Part shown: one piece after another, positions 1 through 8,671 of the stretch | How positions within the stretch are numbered: position 1 is the first letter of the stretch | Layout of the letters: every line of letters starts with the position of its first letter | Made by a program: the position numbers and the translations under genes | The notes under the pieces: generated by a model | Databases searched by the model: none | Told to the model about the DNA's origin: nothing | Seen by the model: only the letters and a program-made list of their open reading frames with translations | Origin: Hominimerdicola alba | GTDB taxonomy: Bacteria; Bacillota; Clostridia; Oscillospirales; Ruminococcaceae | Assembly (NCBI RefSeq): GCF_900112155.1 | Contig: NZ_FOKQ01000007.1 | Span: forward strand, 62,001 to 126,000 | Reading direction: 5' to 3' | DNA length: 64,000 bases

Positions 1-452
1 ACATTTCGGTACTGTCCGTGGTCAAGCCCGAGGATAGCTTTTATCCTGTCATTGACCTCGCTTTCGCCTGAGGCTATTGGCTTTTCCTGGCCGTATACAT
101 ATATCTCGTTGGTGGTGTTGAGGTCGGTCTCGCCTTCACCACGCTTTTTCGGTATCTTCTGGCGCGGTTCTCGGTGGACGATATATTTCGTTCCTCCGTA
201 ATCGAAAAGCAGTTCGGCGTAGGTGATGACACCTGCTTCGGCGTACTCGCTTCTGAACATATTTACAGTTCTGCTGTCGCCGCTGGCTTTGCCGAAGAGG
301 GCATAGCATACTCCATCGAATATGGTGGTCTTGCCTGCGCCTGTATCTCCCGTTATGAGGTAAAGCCCCTGTCCGCCCAGCTGTTCCATATCTATCTCGG
401 TCTTTTCGGCATAGGGACCGAAAGCCTGCATTGTAAGTTTCAGCGGTCTCAT
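1..452 (-). CDS. sbcC: Exonuclease SbcCD subunit C, N-terminal part (cut by window edge)
   Basis: This is the first 150 codons of an SMC/Rad50-like ATPase that runs off the left edge of the window. The translation begins MRPLKLTMQAFGPYAEKTEI and has a Walker A site, GDTGAGKTT, near residues 35-43, followed by FDGVCYALFG, as in SbcC. SbcC pairs with the SbcD nuclease in the cytoplasm to open DNA hairpins and process double-strand ends. Its ATG (450-452) overlaps the sbcD stop in an ATGA junction, so the two are translationally coupled. The coiled coil and C-terminal ATPase half lie outside the window, so intactness cannot be judged. Confidence 0.93.
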   Translation of the reverse strand, partial: MRPLKLTMQAFGPYAEKTEIDMEQLGGQGLYLITGDTGAGKTTIFDGVCYALFGKASGDSRTVNMFRSEYAEAGVITYAELLFDYGGTKYIVHREPRQKIPKKRGEGETDLNTTNEIYVYGQEKPIASGESEVNDRIKAILGLDHGQYRN

Positions 453-1582
453 AAGCTGCCTCCCCATATCTTGTCTATCATGTCCCTGATGTATGCCGAC
501 TGTTCCTCAGTCATCTCGGCGCCGTTCTGCTCTTTGAAAAGCTCGGCTACTAGCTCAAAGGGAGTTTTGCTGTTGGTATGCACAGCGGCAGTTACCTCGG
601 AGATCGTCTGGGTGCGTCTGTTGTCAAAACTCAGCTGAACGATATTGTGGTAGACCGTTCTCAGCTTCTGCATTACGTTTGGTATGTCGGTATCGTCTGT
701 CAGGGTGATGTAGTAAAATCCCTCGGTGTCAAGCTTTTCGTAGAAACTGCGATCCATCAGTTCGTTATATTCTCCTTTCAGCTCAATGACATCGCGCATG
801 GGCGCAAGGGGGACGGTGGTTATCACGGTATCGCCCTTTTCTCGGATATCGGCTATCGTTACCGATTTTTTATGGCTTATCTCAGAAGCGGAATATTTCA
901 GCGGGGTGCCGCAGTAGCGTATATTTTTGCCGATATTCTGGGGACCGTGGATATGTCCCAGTGCCACGTAGTCAAAGCCCTCAAAGACCTCAGAACCGAT
1001 ATTATCCAGGGTACCTACCGAGATATACTCAGAATCGCAGGTAATTGCACCTGTGATGAACTGATGGCACATCATTATGCACCGCCTGTTTCTGTCGATG
1101 CCGCTTTGCTCGATGACAGCATTCATCATGTCGGTGTAGGTCTTTATCTCCTTATCGGGACAATAGCCGCGCACAAAGGAAGGTTTGATGAATGGAACGG
1201 AGCAAATGTCCAATTCTCCGTACTCATCCGAAACTGTCAGCACGCCGGGATTTCCCTCGTAGCAGGCACATATGTGTATATCGGCATCAGCCATTATCTC
1301 ACGTCCGTAATCTATTCTTTCGGGGCTGTCATGATTTCCGCTGATGATGTAGACAGACAGCTTGTTCCTGCGGAGTTTGGTTAGAAACTCGCCGAACAGC
1401 CTGACAGCTTCCGCCGAGGGTGCGCTTTTATCGTAAATATCTCCCGCGATGAGTATGCCGTCACATTTTTCAGCCGAAGCGATATCAGCTATCTGTGAAA
1501 GTATGTAGCGCTGATCTTCAATGAGGGTGTAGCTTCCCAGCCTTTTGCCCAGATGAAGATCGGAAACGTGTGCGAATCTCAT
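449..1582 (-). CDS. sbcD: Exonuclease SbcCD subunit D (Mre11-like nuclease)
   Basis: The 377-residue protein is a calcineurin-type metallophosphoesterase of normal SbcD length. The metal-binding motifs are all present: SDLHLG (Asp8, His10), GDIYD (Asp48), SGNHD (Asn83, His84, Asp85) and, further on, ALGHIHGPQ. It supplies Mn-dependent nuclease activity to the SbcCD complex. An AAAGGAGG ribosome site sits just upstream of the ATG. It is followed directly by sbcC and preceded at 27 bp by a membrane protein gene on the same strand, so the three probably form one transcript from the promoter near 2.25 kb. Confidence 0.96.
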   Translation of the reverse strand: MRFAHVSDLHLGKRLGSYTLIEDQRYILSQIADIASAEKCDGILIAGDIYDKSAPSAEAVRLFGEFLTKLRRNKLSVYIISGNHDSPERIDYGREIMADADIHICACYEGNPGVLTVSDEYGELDICSVPFIKPSFVRGYCPDKEIKTYTDMMNAVIEQSGIDRNRRCIMMCHQFITGAITCDSEYISVGTLDNIGSEVFEGFDYVALGHIHGPQNIGKNIRYCGTPLKYSASEISHKKSVTIADIREKGDTVITTVPLAPMRDVIELKGEYNELMDRSFYEKLDTEGFYYITLTDDTDIPNVMQKLRTVYHNIVQLSFDNRRTQTISEVTAAVHTNSKTPFELVAELFKEQNGAEMTEEQSAYIRDMIDKIWGGSL

Positions 1583-1609
1583 TGATATCCTCCTTTGCTG
1601 AAAATCTGA

Positions 1610-2155
1610 TCACTTGTTTTTGTATACTATCTTGTCCTTGAGGTCGACCTTATCGTAGCCCCATTTGAAACCGATATATGTCGAGAGTGGGAAAAGCCCC
1701 AGATAGGGGAGTATCAGCAGGAAAACTGCGGGGCTCATATCCTTAATGTAAGCAGAGTGTGCAAAAATATCAATTATGGGGAAAAGGCAGGCATTTGCTA
1801 TCTTGAATGCGGCAAGAAAATCGAATGCACCGCTGAATTTAGATACCGCAAGTATCACCGCAGTCAGCGCAAAGGGAATCATAGCGATAAGTCCTGTTAT
1901 AGTCCCGAAATTTCTGCCGACATTATCGCCGTGGAGAGTATCTGCATTGGCGGCTTTTGAACCCTCTTTCAGCCCAAAGTCCGCAAGTATGCAGACTACG
2001 CACATTATACCCATGAATCCGAACATAAGGTTCGCGAAGAGGCCCATAGCCTTAGCTACCGCCCAGAAAAAAAGCATTACGAATATCCCGAAAAATTCGG
2101 TTTGAAGCCCTTTCAGCAGACCGTATAAAAGGGCAGATCTTCTGTTATATTTCAT
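1610..2155 (-). CDS. Hypothetical multi-pass membrane protein
   Basis: I do not recognise a family. The 181-residue protein has about four hydrophobic stretches: FGIFVMLFFWAVAKAMGLFA, LMFGFMGIMCVVCILADFG, ITGLIAMIPFALTAVILAV and MSPAVFLLILPYLGLFPLS. A basic tail ends it. The ATG at 2155 is preferred over an in-frame GTG at 2164 because the AAGGAG ribosome site abuts the GTG but is well spaced from the ATG. It is promoter-proximal in the likely operon with sbcD and sbcC. There is no sequence evidence that it works with them. Confidence 0.7.
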   Translation of the reverse strand: MKYNRRSALLYGLLKGLQTEFFGIFVMLFFWAVAKAMGLFANLMFGFMGIMCVVCILADFGLKEGSKAANADTLHGDNVGRNFGTITGLIAMIPFALTAVILAVSKFSGAFDFLAAFKIANACLFPIIDIFAHSAYIKDMSPAVFLLILPYLGLFPLSTYIGFKWGYDKVDLKDKIVYKNK

Positions 2156-2232
2156 TTGATTCACTCCTTGAAAGATGTGGCACCGAAAGCTTATGCCGCG
2201 TGTGACATTTGGTTTCGGCGCTTAATAAGTGT

Positions 2233-2261
2233 ATTATATCATAAAACGAAATTCAATACAA
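2233..2261 (-). promoter_or_regulatory. Sigma-A type promoter for the membrane protein-sbcDC operon
   Basis: Read on the minus strand, TTGTAT (2256-2261) is followed after 17 bp by TATAAT (2233-2238), about 75 bp upstream of the first start codon. Confidence 0.65.
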
Positions 2262-2374
2262 GGGCTTTTTTGAAAGCTTTTAATTAAAGTACAAAAAAGT
2301 GTACAAAATAAACTTCGCGAATATTATCGTATCATCGGTACATACTATTATTAAAAAGGAAAGGAGCGATTTTG

Positions 2375-2530
2375 ATGAACGATAAGGAAAGACGACCTCT
2401 GCCTGTTGACCCTGTGGACGGCACACGCGTTTATATGCCCCTTGGCAAGCGGTTTTCGGTGGGTGAGGAACTTGGCGAGGTAAGCTTTGAAAATCAAAGC
2501 GATGATATCAGCGGAGAAATCGGTGAATAG
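2375..2530 (+). CDS. Small hypothetical protein, 51 residues
   Basis: This short ORF starts at an ATG preceded by AAAGGAAAGGAG with good spacing. It encodes an acidic soluble protein, MNDKERRPLPVDPVDGTRVY and onward, ending SGEIGE. There is no signal peptide or membrane segment, and I know no family for it. The ribosome site and coding-like composition argue for a real gene. It ends 8 bp before the SDR gene's promoter, so it is probably a separate transcript. Confidence 0.5.
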   Translation: MNDKERRPLPVDPVDGTRVYMPLGKRFSVGEELGEVSFENQSDDISGEIGE

Positions 2531-2538
2531 ATTCGGGG

Positions 2539-2567
2539 TTGCATAAAACGGATATCCGTGGTATAAT
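2539..2567 (+). promoter_or_regulatory. Sigma-A type promoter for the SDR gene
   Basis: TTGCAT (2539-2544), a 17-bp spacer, then TATAAT (2562-2567), 44 bp upstream of the SDR start codon. Confidence 0.75.
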
Positions 2568-2610
2568 ACAATAGACTTGAGACACCATTATACCGAAAGG
2601 ACAGGATATC

Positions 2611-3351
2611 ATGGGCAGGATAAAAAAAGCCGCCATAGTAACAGGCGGTTCAGGTGGGATAGGCGGCGCTATAAGCAGAAAGCTGGCGCAGGCGGGCTAT
2701 CTCACGGCGATAGGCTATAATAAAGGTAAGGAAGAGGCTGAGGTGTTGGCGGCTGAACTTAGGGAGTCGGGGTTTACGGCTGAGGCTTTTCGGTGCGATA
2801 TCGCTGACCCTGTAAGTTGGGCAGAATTTCTCACTGAAGTCGAAAAAAGCTTCGGTGAGTGCGAATTGCTCGTAAATAACGCGGGCATAGCGGATATCGG
2901 GCTGTTCACCGACCTCACAGATGAACGGCTTTACGAGATAATGAATACCGATCTCTTGGGGCATATGCGGCTGACAAAAGCTGTTCTGCCCCAGATGATA
3001 CGCAGACATTCGGGCAGTGTGATAAACATATCCTCGGTGTGGGGGGAAAGCGGTGCTTCCTGCGAGGTTGCTTATTCGGCGGCCAAGGCGGGACTGATAG
3101 GCTTCACAAAGGCGCTGGCCAGGGAGTGTGCCCCTAGCGGAGTGCGCGTGAACTGCGTAAGCTGCGGTCTTATCGATACAAAGATGAACAGCACTCTCTC
3201 CGCTGAAGATCTTAACGCTGTCACCGATGAGATACCCATGGGGCGAATGGGCACCCCCGATGATATCGCGAATGCTGTTATGTTTCTGGCAGAGGAGTCT
3301 TCCGCCTACATAACGGGTCAGGTACTGCGTGTTGACGGCGGCTGGCTGTAA
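2611..3351 (+). CDS. SDR-family oxidoreductase (FabG-like)
   Basis: The 246-residue protein is a classical short-chain dehydrogenase/reductase. It shows the TGGSGGIGGA cofactor loop (residues 11-20), NNAG (89-92), a catalytic Ser near 141-142, and the Tyr155-x3-Lys159 pair in YSAAK. It ends with the usual YITGQVLRVDGGW segment. Family members reduce ketones with NAD(P)H. It resembles 3-oxoacyl-ACP reductase but stands alone, with its own promoter and terminator and no fatty-acid genes nearby, so a FabG role is not assured. The start has a GAAAGGACAGG ribosome site. Confidence 0.88.
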   Translation: MGRIKKAAIVTGGSGGIGGAISRKLAQAGYLTAIGYNKGKEEAEVLAAELRESGFTAEAFRCDIADPVSWAEFLTEVEKSFGECELLVNNAGIADIGLFTDLTDERLYEIMNTDLLGHMRLTKAVLPQMIRRHSGSVINISSVWGESGASCEVAYSAAKAGLIGFTKALARECAPSGVRVNCVSCGLIDTKMNSTLSAEDLNAVTDEIPMGRMGTPDDIANAVMFLAEESSAYITGQVLRVDGGWL

Positions 3352-3372
3352 AGTATCATACAAGTACACCAT

Positions 3373-3410
3373 GCGCTGTTCTGCTGTAAAAAGCAGGGCG
3401 GCGCTGTTTT
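3373..3410 (+). terminator. Rho-independent terminator after the SDR gene
   Basis: GCGCTGTTCTGC (3373-3384) pairs imperfectly with GCAGGGCGGCGC (3393-3404). A T-rich run follows. Confidence 0.6.
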
Positions 3411-3477
3411 TATGCCCTTTTGTGAGAAAGAAAAGTAAAAATTCGGTGAAATAGTAATGAAAAAAGCCCGGGGCGGT

Positions 3478-3506
3478 TTGACAAATGCAGGGTTATACTA
3501 TATAAT
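3478..3506 (+). promoter_or_regulatory. Consensus sigma-A promoter for the LCP gene
   Basis: Perfect TTGACA (3478-3483), 17-bp spacer, perfect TATAAT (3501-3506). It leaves a leader of about 105 nt before the start codon. Confidence 0.85.
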
Positions 3507-3618
3507 AGTGATATTCGTGAAAATAGTTATATAAAGCGGAATATGTTCGGGTATTCCCATATTTTTCGGGAAAAGCAGGACATATCTCGTTTAGGTGTAA
3601 AAATGTAGGAGAGCGATT

Positions 3619-5208
3619 ATGGATAGAGATGAAAAGTTCCGTCGCCCCGCAGACCCCTATGAGGAAGAGTATCAGCGACAGCTGGAAGAGATATCACGGA
3701 TCGCAGGGGATACGGGTGGCGAAGTAGACCTCAGCATGGGCAGTGCTGATGATGTTTTCGCCTCGGAATATCAGAGGTACGGCACACCTCCGCAGATGGA
3801 AGGTCAGCCTTACAGTGAAGAATACATGGACAGGCAGTATGCGCAGGCGCGTACTGGAAATGGAAACAGACAGCCATCGCGGTCGGGTGCACCACGTACT
3901 CGCAGAGAGGATAACGGCGGCGTACAGTATTCCCGTCCGCAGACAAAGCCACAGTACGGCGCTGAAAGCCCGCGGCAGAATTATCCCGAAGATGATATGA
4001 GGGGTAGAAATACGGCTCGCGGCGGAAATGATGGTCAGCGGAGAAGACCGACCCGCGGCGCAGATGGCGAAAGAACAGGCGCTAACAGGTCGAGGGAAAG
4101 AAGAGAAGAACGTCCCGCACAGCGCAGGGACAGGAACAGCGGTCAGCCTGCTAAGAGAAAGGCAGAGCGCCGCGAAAAGCCTCGTGCTTCCGAAGAACTT
4201 CGTTTCGGTACGCGCAACGGCGGAAAAGTTTCTGTACACAAGACAAGGCATCCTGTACGCAGTTTTTTCAGGACACTGATAACACTGCTTCTTGTTTTGT
4301 TCATCGGATTGAACGCACTGCTTTATTACTACATCACCCTTGTAAACCGCAGGGGACGCGGAGAACGTTCATTCACAAGCGGTTCAATGGACAGTAAGAG
4401 CGTTACGAATATCCTGCTGATAGGTTCGGATACCCGAAGTGAAAAGGAAAACGGCAGAACGGACAGCATGATACTTATGTCGGTGAACAAGGATAAAAAG
4501 ACCATCACCATGACATCATTCATGCGCGATATGTATGTCGAGATAAAGGGCAGGAGAACAGGCGGCGAAGATATCGACGTGTGGGACAAGCTGAATTCAG
4601 CTTATGTTTACGGCGGTGCTGAACTGCTTATGGATACAATCGAGTACAATTTCGATATATCGGTGGACGACTATGTTTATGTGGATTTCTTTGCATTTAT
4701 CGACATAGTTGACTCCATTGGCGGACTTGAGATCGATATAACCGATGAGGAAGCCGCAGGCTTGGAAGACCCTCTGGGTGAACAGAACAAATATCTTAAA
4801 CAGCCCGAGGATACCGATTGCCTTGACCACGGCGGAAAACTTCTGCTGAACGGCAACCAGACCCTTGCCTATGCAAGACTGAGATACGTGGGCAATGCTG
4901 ATTTCCAGCGTACCGAAAGACAGCGCGAGGTCATAAGCAAAATAATCGCTAAGGTGAAATCTTCCGACCCACTGACGATAAACCGCTTTGCGAAGTCGGT
5001 ATGCTCCAATCTTTCAACGAATATGAGCCGCGCCGAGATGATGCTTTCGGCATATAAGGCGATATTCTCGGTGAATTACCAGATGAAGACCCTGCGTATC
5101 CCTGCCGAAGGAAATTACAGCTTCGGTATGCACGGCGACCAGTCAACACTTGATATTGATATCGAAGCCTGCCGTGAACTCCTCAGAAGCGAGATATACG
5201 GCGGATAA
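3619..5208 (+). CDS. LytR-CpsA-Psr (LCP) family cell-wall polymer ligase
   Basis: The 529-residue protein has a long charged, disordered cytoplasmic N-terminus (about residues 1-212, rich in Arg, Glu, Gln and Gly), one membrane segment near 215-238, and an extracellular LCP domain. The LCP motifs are NILLIGSDTR, GRTDSMILMSVN, TMTSFMRDMYVEI and LAYARLRYVGNADFQRTERQ. LCP proteins move undecaprenyl-linked glycopolymers onto peptidoglycan on the outer face of the membrane. The roughly 200-residue basic/acidic N-terminal extension is longer than usual and could be a docking or phosphorylation region (inference). It has its own promoter and terminator. Confidence 0.93.
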   Translation: MDRDEKFRRPADPYEEEYQRQLEEISRIAGDTGGEVDLSMGSADDVFASEYQRYGTPPQMEGQPYSEEYMDRQYAQARTGNGNRQPSRSGAPRTRREDNGGVQYSRPQTKPQYGAESPRQNYPEDDMRGRNTARGGNDGQRRRPTRGADGERTGANRSRERREERPAQRRDRNSGQPAKRKAERREKPRASEELRFGTRNGGKVSVHKTRHPVRSFFRTLITLLLVLFIGLNALLYYYITLVNRRGRGERSFTSGSMDSKSVTNILLIGSDTRSEKENGRTDSMILMSVNKDKKTITMTSFMRDMYVEIKGRRTGGEDIDVWDKLNSAYVYGGAELLMDTIEYNFDISVDDYVYVDFFAFIDIVDSIGGLEIDITDEEAAGLEDPLGEQNKYLKQPEDTDCLDHGGKLLLNGNQTLAYARLRYVGNADFQRTERQREVISKIIAKVKSSDPLTINRFAKSVCSNLSTNMSRAEMMLSAYKAIFSVNYQMKTLRIPAEGNYSFGMHGDQSTLDIDIEACRELLRSEIYGG

Positions 5209-5216
5209 TAACCAAT

Positions 5217-5253
5217 AAGCACTTCTGCTTTGATACGGCGGAAGTGCTTTTTT
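5217..5253 (+). terminator. Rho-independent terminator after the LCP gene
   Basis: AAGCACTTC (5217-5225) pairs with GAAGTGCTT (5241-5249), followed by a T run. Confidence 0.85.
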
Positions 5254-5269
5254 GTGCCTTTGTCACCCC

Positions 5270-5298
5270 TTGACAATCAGGTATAAATATAGTATAAT
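5270..5298 (+). promoter_or_regulatory. Consensus sigma-A promoter for ilvB
   Basis: TTGACA (5270-5275), 17-bp spacer, TATAAT (5293-5298), about 49 bp before the start. There is no room for a long T-box or attenuator leader. Confidence 0.85.
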
Positions 5299-5346
5299 AA
5301 ATAATTAGTTACAGAATTTTTTCGATATCAAAAGGAGAGATCGATC

Positions 5347-7044
5347 ATGCAGCTTAACGGTTCAGACGTTATCATAGAATGTCTTGTTGAACAGGGTGTT
5401 GACACTATTTTTGGTTATCCGGGCGGTGCAGTGCTGAATATCTACGACGCACTCTATAAGAATTCCGACAGGATAAGACACGTTATCACAGCCCACGAAC
5501 AGGCAGCCTGCCATGCAGCTGACGGCTATTCCCGTACCACAGGCAAAACAGGCGTTGTTCTGGCAACTTCGGGTCCCGGTGCGACCAACCTTGTTACAGG
5601 TATCGCTACTGCTTATATGGATTCAGTTCCTATGGTAGCCATCACAGGTAATGTGACCAGAAATCTGCTGGGTCTTGACTCTTTCCAGGAAGTGGATATC
5701 TGCGGTATCACTATGCCAGTTACAAAGCACAACTATATCGTAAAGGATCCCGAGAAGCTTCCAGATATAATCAGAGAGGCTTTCCGCATAGCCAACGAGG
5801 GCAGAAAAGGTCCCGTGCTGATAGATATCCCAAAGGATATTACTGCGGCTATGATAGAGTATGAGAAGAAAGAACCTCTGAAGTCCGAATACAAGGATCC
5901 TGATACTTTCGAGGCTGAGATAGCAGAGGCTGCCGAACTCATCAAGAAGTGCGAAAGACCTTTCATCTACGCAGGCGGCGGTGTTGTATCCGCTGATGCA
6001 GTTGATGAGATGAAGGAGTTCGTAAGAAAGTGCAACGCACCTGTTGCCCTGTCGCTGATGGGTCAGTGCGCATATGATAATACTTCCGAGAATTACATAG
6101 GTATGCTGGGTATGCACGGAACAAAGGCTGCTGCCAAGGCAGTCAGCGGCTGCGACCTCATGATAGTTCTGGGCTCGCGTTTTTCTGACAGAGTTCTCTG
6201 CAACCCCAATACTTTCGCTAAAAATGCTCATATAATCCACCTTGAGATAGATCCTGCCGAGATAGGCAAGAACATCGAGGTATATCACCACGTTACAGGC
6301 GATGTCAAGAAGGCTATCGCAAGGCTGAACGAACTTCTGCCCGATATGTCTCACCCCGAGTGGTTCAATGAAGTTATGGGCTGGAAGAAGAAGTATGCTC
6401 TGCGTATGGTACCTATCGAGAGCGAGGACGAAGTTCTCCCCGATCAGGTCATTTCAGCGCTGGACGACCTTACCGATGGCAAGGCTATAATCTCCACCGA
6501 AGTTGGTCAGCACCAGATGTGGGCTGCGCAGTATTACGATTTCAAGTGCGCAAGAAGCTTTGCATCCAGCGGCGGACTTGGTACTATGGGCTACGGTCTC
6601 GGCGCAGCTATCGGCTGCAAGGTCGGCAATCCCGACAGAACAGTTGTAAATATCGCAGGCGACGGCAGCTTCTTCATGAACTGCAACGAACTTTCCAGCT
6701 TGGCTAAGCACAAGATACCTCTGATAGAATTGGTATTCGAGAACGACGTTCTGGGTATGGTTCGCCAGTGGCAGAGACTGTTCTACGGCAAGCGTTTCAG
6801 CCAGACAAATATCGAGCGTGGAACTGATTTCATGAAGCTTGCAGATGCTTTCGGCATCGAAGGCGTTCGCATAACCAAGAAGGATGAGATAGTTCCTCAG
6901 CTGAAAAAAGCTCTTGAATACGCAGCAGCAGGCAGACCTGTTCTCGTAGATGTAGTTATCAACAAGGACGTTAACGTTCTCCCCATGGTACCCGCAGGCG
7001 CAGATGTAAGCCAGCCTATCATGGAGATAGATCTTGAAAGCTAA
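5347..7044 (+). CDS. ilvB: Acetolactate synthase, large (catalytic) subunit
   Basis: The 565-residue ThDP enzyme condenses two pyruvates to acetolactate, or pyruvate with 2-ketobutyrate, for valine, leucine and isoleucine synthesis. Visible features are the YPGGAVLNIYD segment, the catalytic Glu51 in TAHEQAACHAADG, the central FAD/Rossmann-like domain, and the ThDP/Mg motif GDGSFFMNCNE near residues 438-448. Length is normal. The regulatory subunit ilvN and other branched-chain genes are not adjacent; the gene is a single unit with its own promoter and terminator. The biosynthetic FAD-type enzyme is favoured over a catabolic AlsS by the overall sequence, but this is not certain. Confidence 0.94.
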   Translation: MQLNGSDVIIECLVEQGVDTIFGYPGGAVLNIYDALYKNSDRIRHVITAHEQAACHAADGYSRTTGKTGVVLATSGPGATNLVTGIATAYMDSVPMVAITGNVTRNLLGLDSFQEVDICGITMPVTKHNYIVKDPEKLPDIIREAFRIANEGRKGPVLIDIPKDITAAMIEYEKKEPLKSEYKDPDTFEAEIAEAAELIKKCERPFIYAGGGVVSADAVDEMKEFVRKCNAPVALSLMGQCAYDNTSENYIGMLGMHGTKAAAKAVSGCDLMIVLGSRFSDRVLCNPNTFAKNAHIIHLEIDPAEIGKNIEVYHHVTGDVKKAIARLNELLPDMSHPEWFNEVMGWKKKYALRMVPIESEDEVLPDQVISALDDLTDGKAIISTEVGQHQMWAAQYYDFKCARSFASSGGLGTMGYGLGAAIGCKVGNPDRTVVNIAGDGSFFMNCNELSSLAKHKIPLIELVFENDVLGMVRQWQRLFYGKRFSQTNIERGTDFMKLADAFGIEGVRITKKDEIVPQLKKALEYAAAGRPVLVDVVINKDVNVLPMVPAGADVSQPIMEIDLES

Positions 7045-7056
7045 ATAAAAGATCTT

Positions 7057-7087
7057 AGCCCGTGAGCCAAAAGCTCACGGGCTTTTT
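7057..7087 (+). terminator. Rho-independent terminator after ilvB
   Basis: AGCCCGTGAGC (7057-7067), loop CAAAA, GCTCACGGGCT (7073-7083), then T residues. The stem is perfect. Confidence 0.92.
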
Positions 7088-7093
7088 GTGTAC

Positions 7094-7130
7094 AAAAAAA
7101 CGGGACGAAAGTACAACGTACTCTCGTCCC
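7094..7130 (-). terminator. Rho-independent terminator of the potassium uptake operon
   Basis: Read leftward, GGGACGAGAGTAC pairs with GTACTTTCGTCCC (13-bp arms at 7102-7114 and 7118-7130, one mismatch), then seven T residues on the minus strand. It lies back to back with the ilvB terminator. Confidence 0.88.
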
Positions 7131-7146
7131 TGTCAATAATTATGAA

Positions 7147-7791
7147 TTACTTACGCATTTTGCGTATATTCTCCATCGTGCCCATTACAAGGAGTCTTTC
7201 GTCCTCGGTGAAGCGGTGGTCGATGGTCGCCATCTTGAAATCGTTGTCCTGCTTTACCGCAAGCACGTTGATGTGGTATTTCTGGCGGACGTTGCTTTCA
7301 AGCAGATTTTTGCCTATCCAACTGTCGGGAACGCTTATCTCGTAGATAGCGTACTTGTCGTTGAGGTTAAAGTAATCGAAAACGCCCTCAGAACCGAAAC
7401 GAACTGCAAATCTCTCGGCGGTCTCTTTTTCGGCATAGATGACTTCGTCAGCACCATTGCGCAGCAGGAATTTCTTGTGGATATCGCGGTTTGCTCTGGC
7501 GAAAACATAGTTTGCACCAAGCTCGTGCATAAGGCAGGTAGTTTCAAGGGAAGCCTGGAAATTATCGCCTATGGCACATATACACACATCAAAATTGTTT
7601 ACACCCAGTTCTTTAAGGAACTGAGCGTCGGTAGCATCGCCTATGCGGGCATCGGTAACGTATTTGAGGGCGGAATTTACCCTGTCTTCATTGATATCTA
7701 TCGCCAGTACCTCGTTATCCATAGCTGTCAGCGATTTTGCCATGTGCTTTCCGAAACGTCCCATACCTACTATAAGAAACGATCTTGCCAT
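7147..7791 (-). CDS. ktrA: Potassium uptake regulatory subunit, KtrA/TrkA family (RCK protein)
   Basis: The 214-residue cytoplasmic protein has an RCK_N Rossmann domain with GMGRFGKHM (residues 9-17) and an acidic nucleotide-binding Asp at the end of beta-2 (LAIDIN). An RCK_C domain occupies roughly residues 140-214. It gates the KtrB/TrkH channel in response to ATP/ADP, and in Firmicutes often to c-di-AMP through RCK_C. It is the last gene of the leftward operon that begins with the TrkH-type channel at 10069. An unknown membrane protein gene separates the two. Confidence 0.93.
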   Translation of the reverse strand: MARSFLIVGMGRFGKHMAKSLTAMDNEVLAIDINEDRVNSALKYVTDARIGDATDAQFLKELGVNNFDVCICAIGDNFQASLETTCLMHELGANYVFARANRDIHKKFLLRNGADEVIYAEKETAERFAVRFGSEGVFDYFNLNDKYAIYEISVPDSWIGKNLLESNVRQKYHINVLAVKQDNDFKMATIDHRFTEDERLLVMGTMENIRKMRK

Positions 7792-7865
7792 ACTTATTCT
7801 CCTCTTGATTATACTTTTCCTTACTTCGTTGTTTTAAATTGCCTGAAAACCTTGACGCTGTCAGC

Positions 7866-8654
7866 TTACTCCTGCGTTTCAGTGCTGGCTTCAAAGGTGT
7901 AATCTGTTATGATGTGGGAATTATTCAGGTATTCTGCCCTGAATCCCTTTTCTGAATGATCGCATTTTTCATTGAAAAGCTTTCCCCAATCCTGTTTGCT
8001 GATTGGAAAGCGGTATTCGTTCCCGCTTTCATCGGTGCAGATCATATAATTTATATAGCCTTTAGTGTCATTATAAAAGCTGATCTTCTCGATGTTTGAA
8101 ACCGTAAGAGTCTCATTTTCGGACATATCGCGGTATATCTCCGCAAGCTTGCCTGCTTCGGGGAAATAAACGTCCTTTTTTGAAAAACTGTATGCAAGGA
8201 TGCCGATGACAAGTGCGGTTATCAGTATGAAAGGAATGATCAGCAGCCAAAATTTCTTATTAGCTTTTCTTTCGTTCTGACATTTCAGCTCTGCAACTTG
8301 CTTTGCCCAGCTGTCTTCCATTTCAGCGATACGCTTATCTTCTTCGTCAAGGGAAGCCAAATACGCTTTGTTGTTTCTGTATGATGACAGAAAATGAACT
8401 GCTAAAAGTTCAAGTGTCACGATGACTGCGATGTATCTCAGCAGTTTGCTTATTGTTATGATCAGCAGATAATTCGCTGTGCTTTCTGCCGCACCTATAA
8501 AACTAACAGACTTCATGTTCGCCCAGAAATCCGGAGCGTAACCGACGGCATAGCAGATCGCAAATAAAAATAACAGACGTTCCGTCTTGGATTTTTTTTC
8601 TTTGCCGCTATCTTTTTCAGATGAGATCATATCATTCTGTTCAATTGTTTTCAT
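7866..8654 (-). CDS. Unknown membrane protein inserted between ktrB and ktrA
   Basis: I do not recognise a family. The 262-residue protein begins with a charged segment (about residues 1-26). It has hydrophobic segments near 27-45 (LLFLFAICYAVGYAPDFWA) and 58-90 (LLIITISKLLRYIAVIVTLELLAVHFL), a charged helical stretch, a third membrane segment (FWLLIIPFILITALVIGILAYS), and an outside domain of about 90 residues. It starts 17 bp after the channel gene with an AGGAAAACG ribosome site and ends 74 bp before ktrA. Position suggests a role with the potassium channel, but nothing in the sequence proves it. Confidence 0.75.
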   Translation of the reverse strand: MKTIEQNDMISSEKDSGKEKKSKTERLLFLFAICYAVGYAPDFWANMKSVSFIGAAESTANYLLIITISKLLRYIAVIVTLELLAVHFLSSYRNNKAYLASLDEEDKRIAEMEDSWAKQVAELKCQNERKANKKFWLLIIPFILITALVIGILAYSFSKKDVYFPEAGKLAEIYRDMSENETLTVSNIEKISFYNDTKGYINYMICTDESGNEYRFPISKQDWGKLFNEKCDHSEKGFRAEYLNNSHIITDYTFEASTETQE

Positions 8655-8671
8655 ATCGTTTTCCTATTTTA

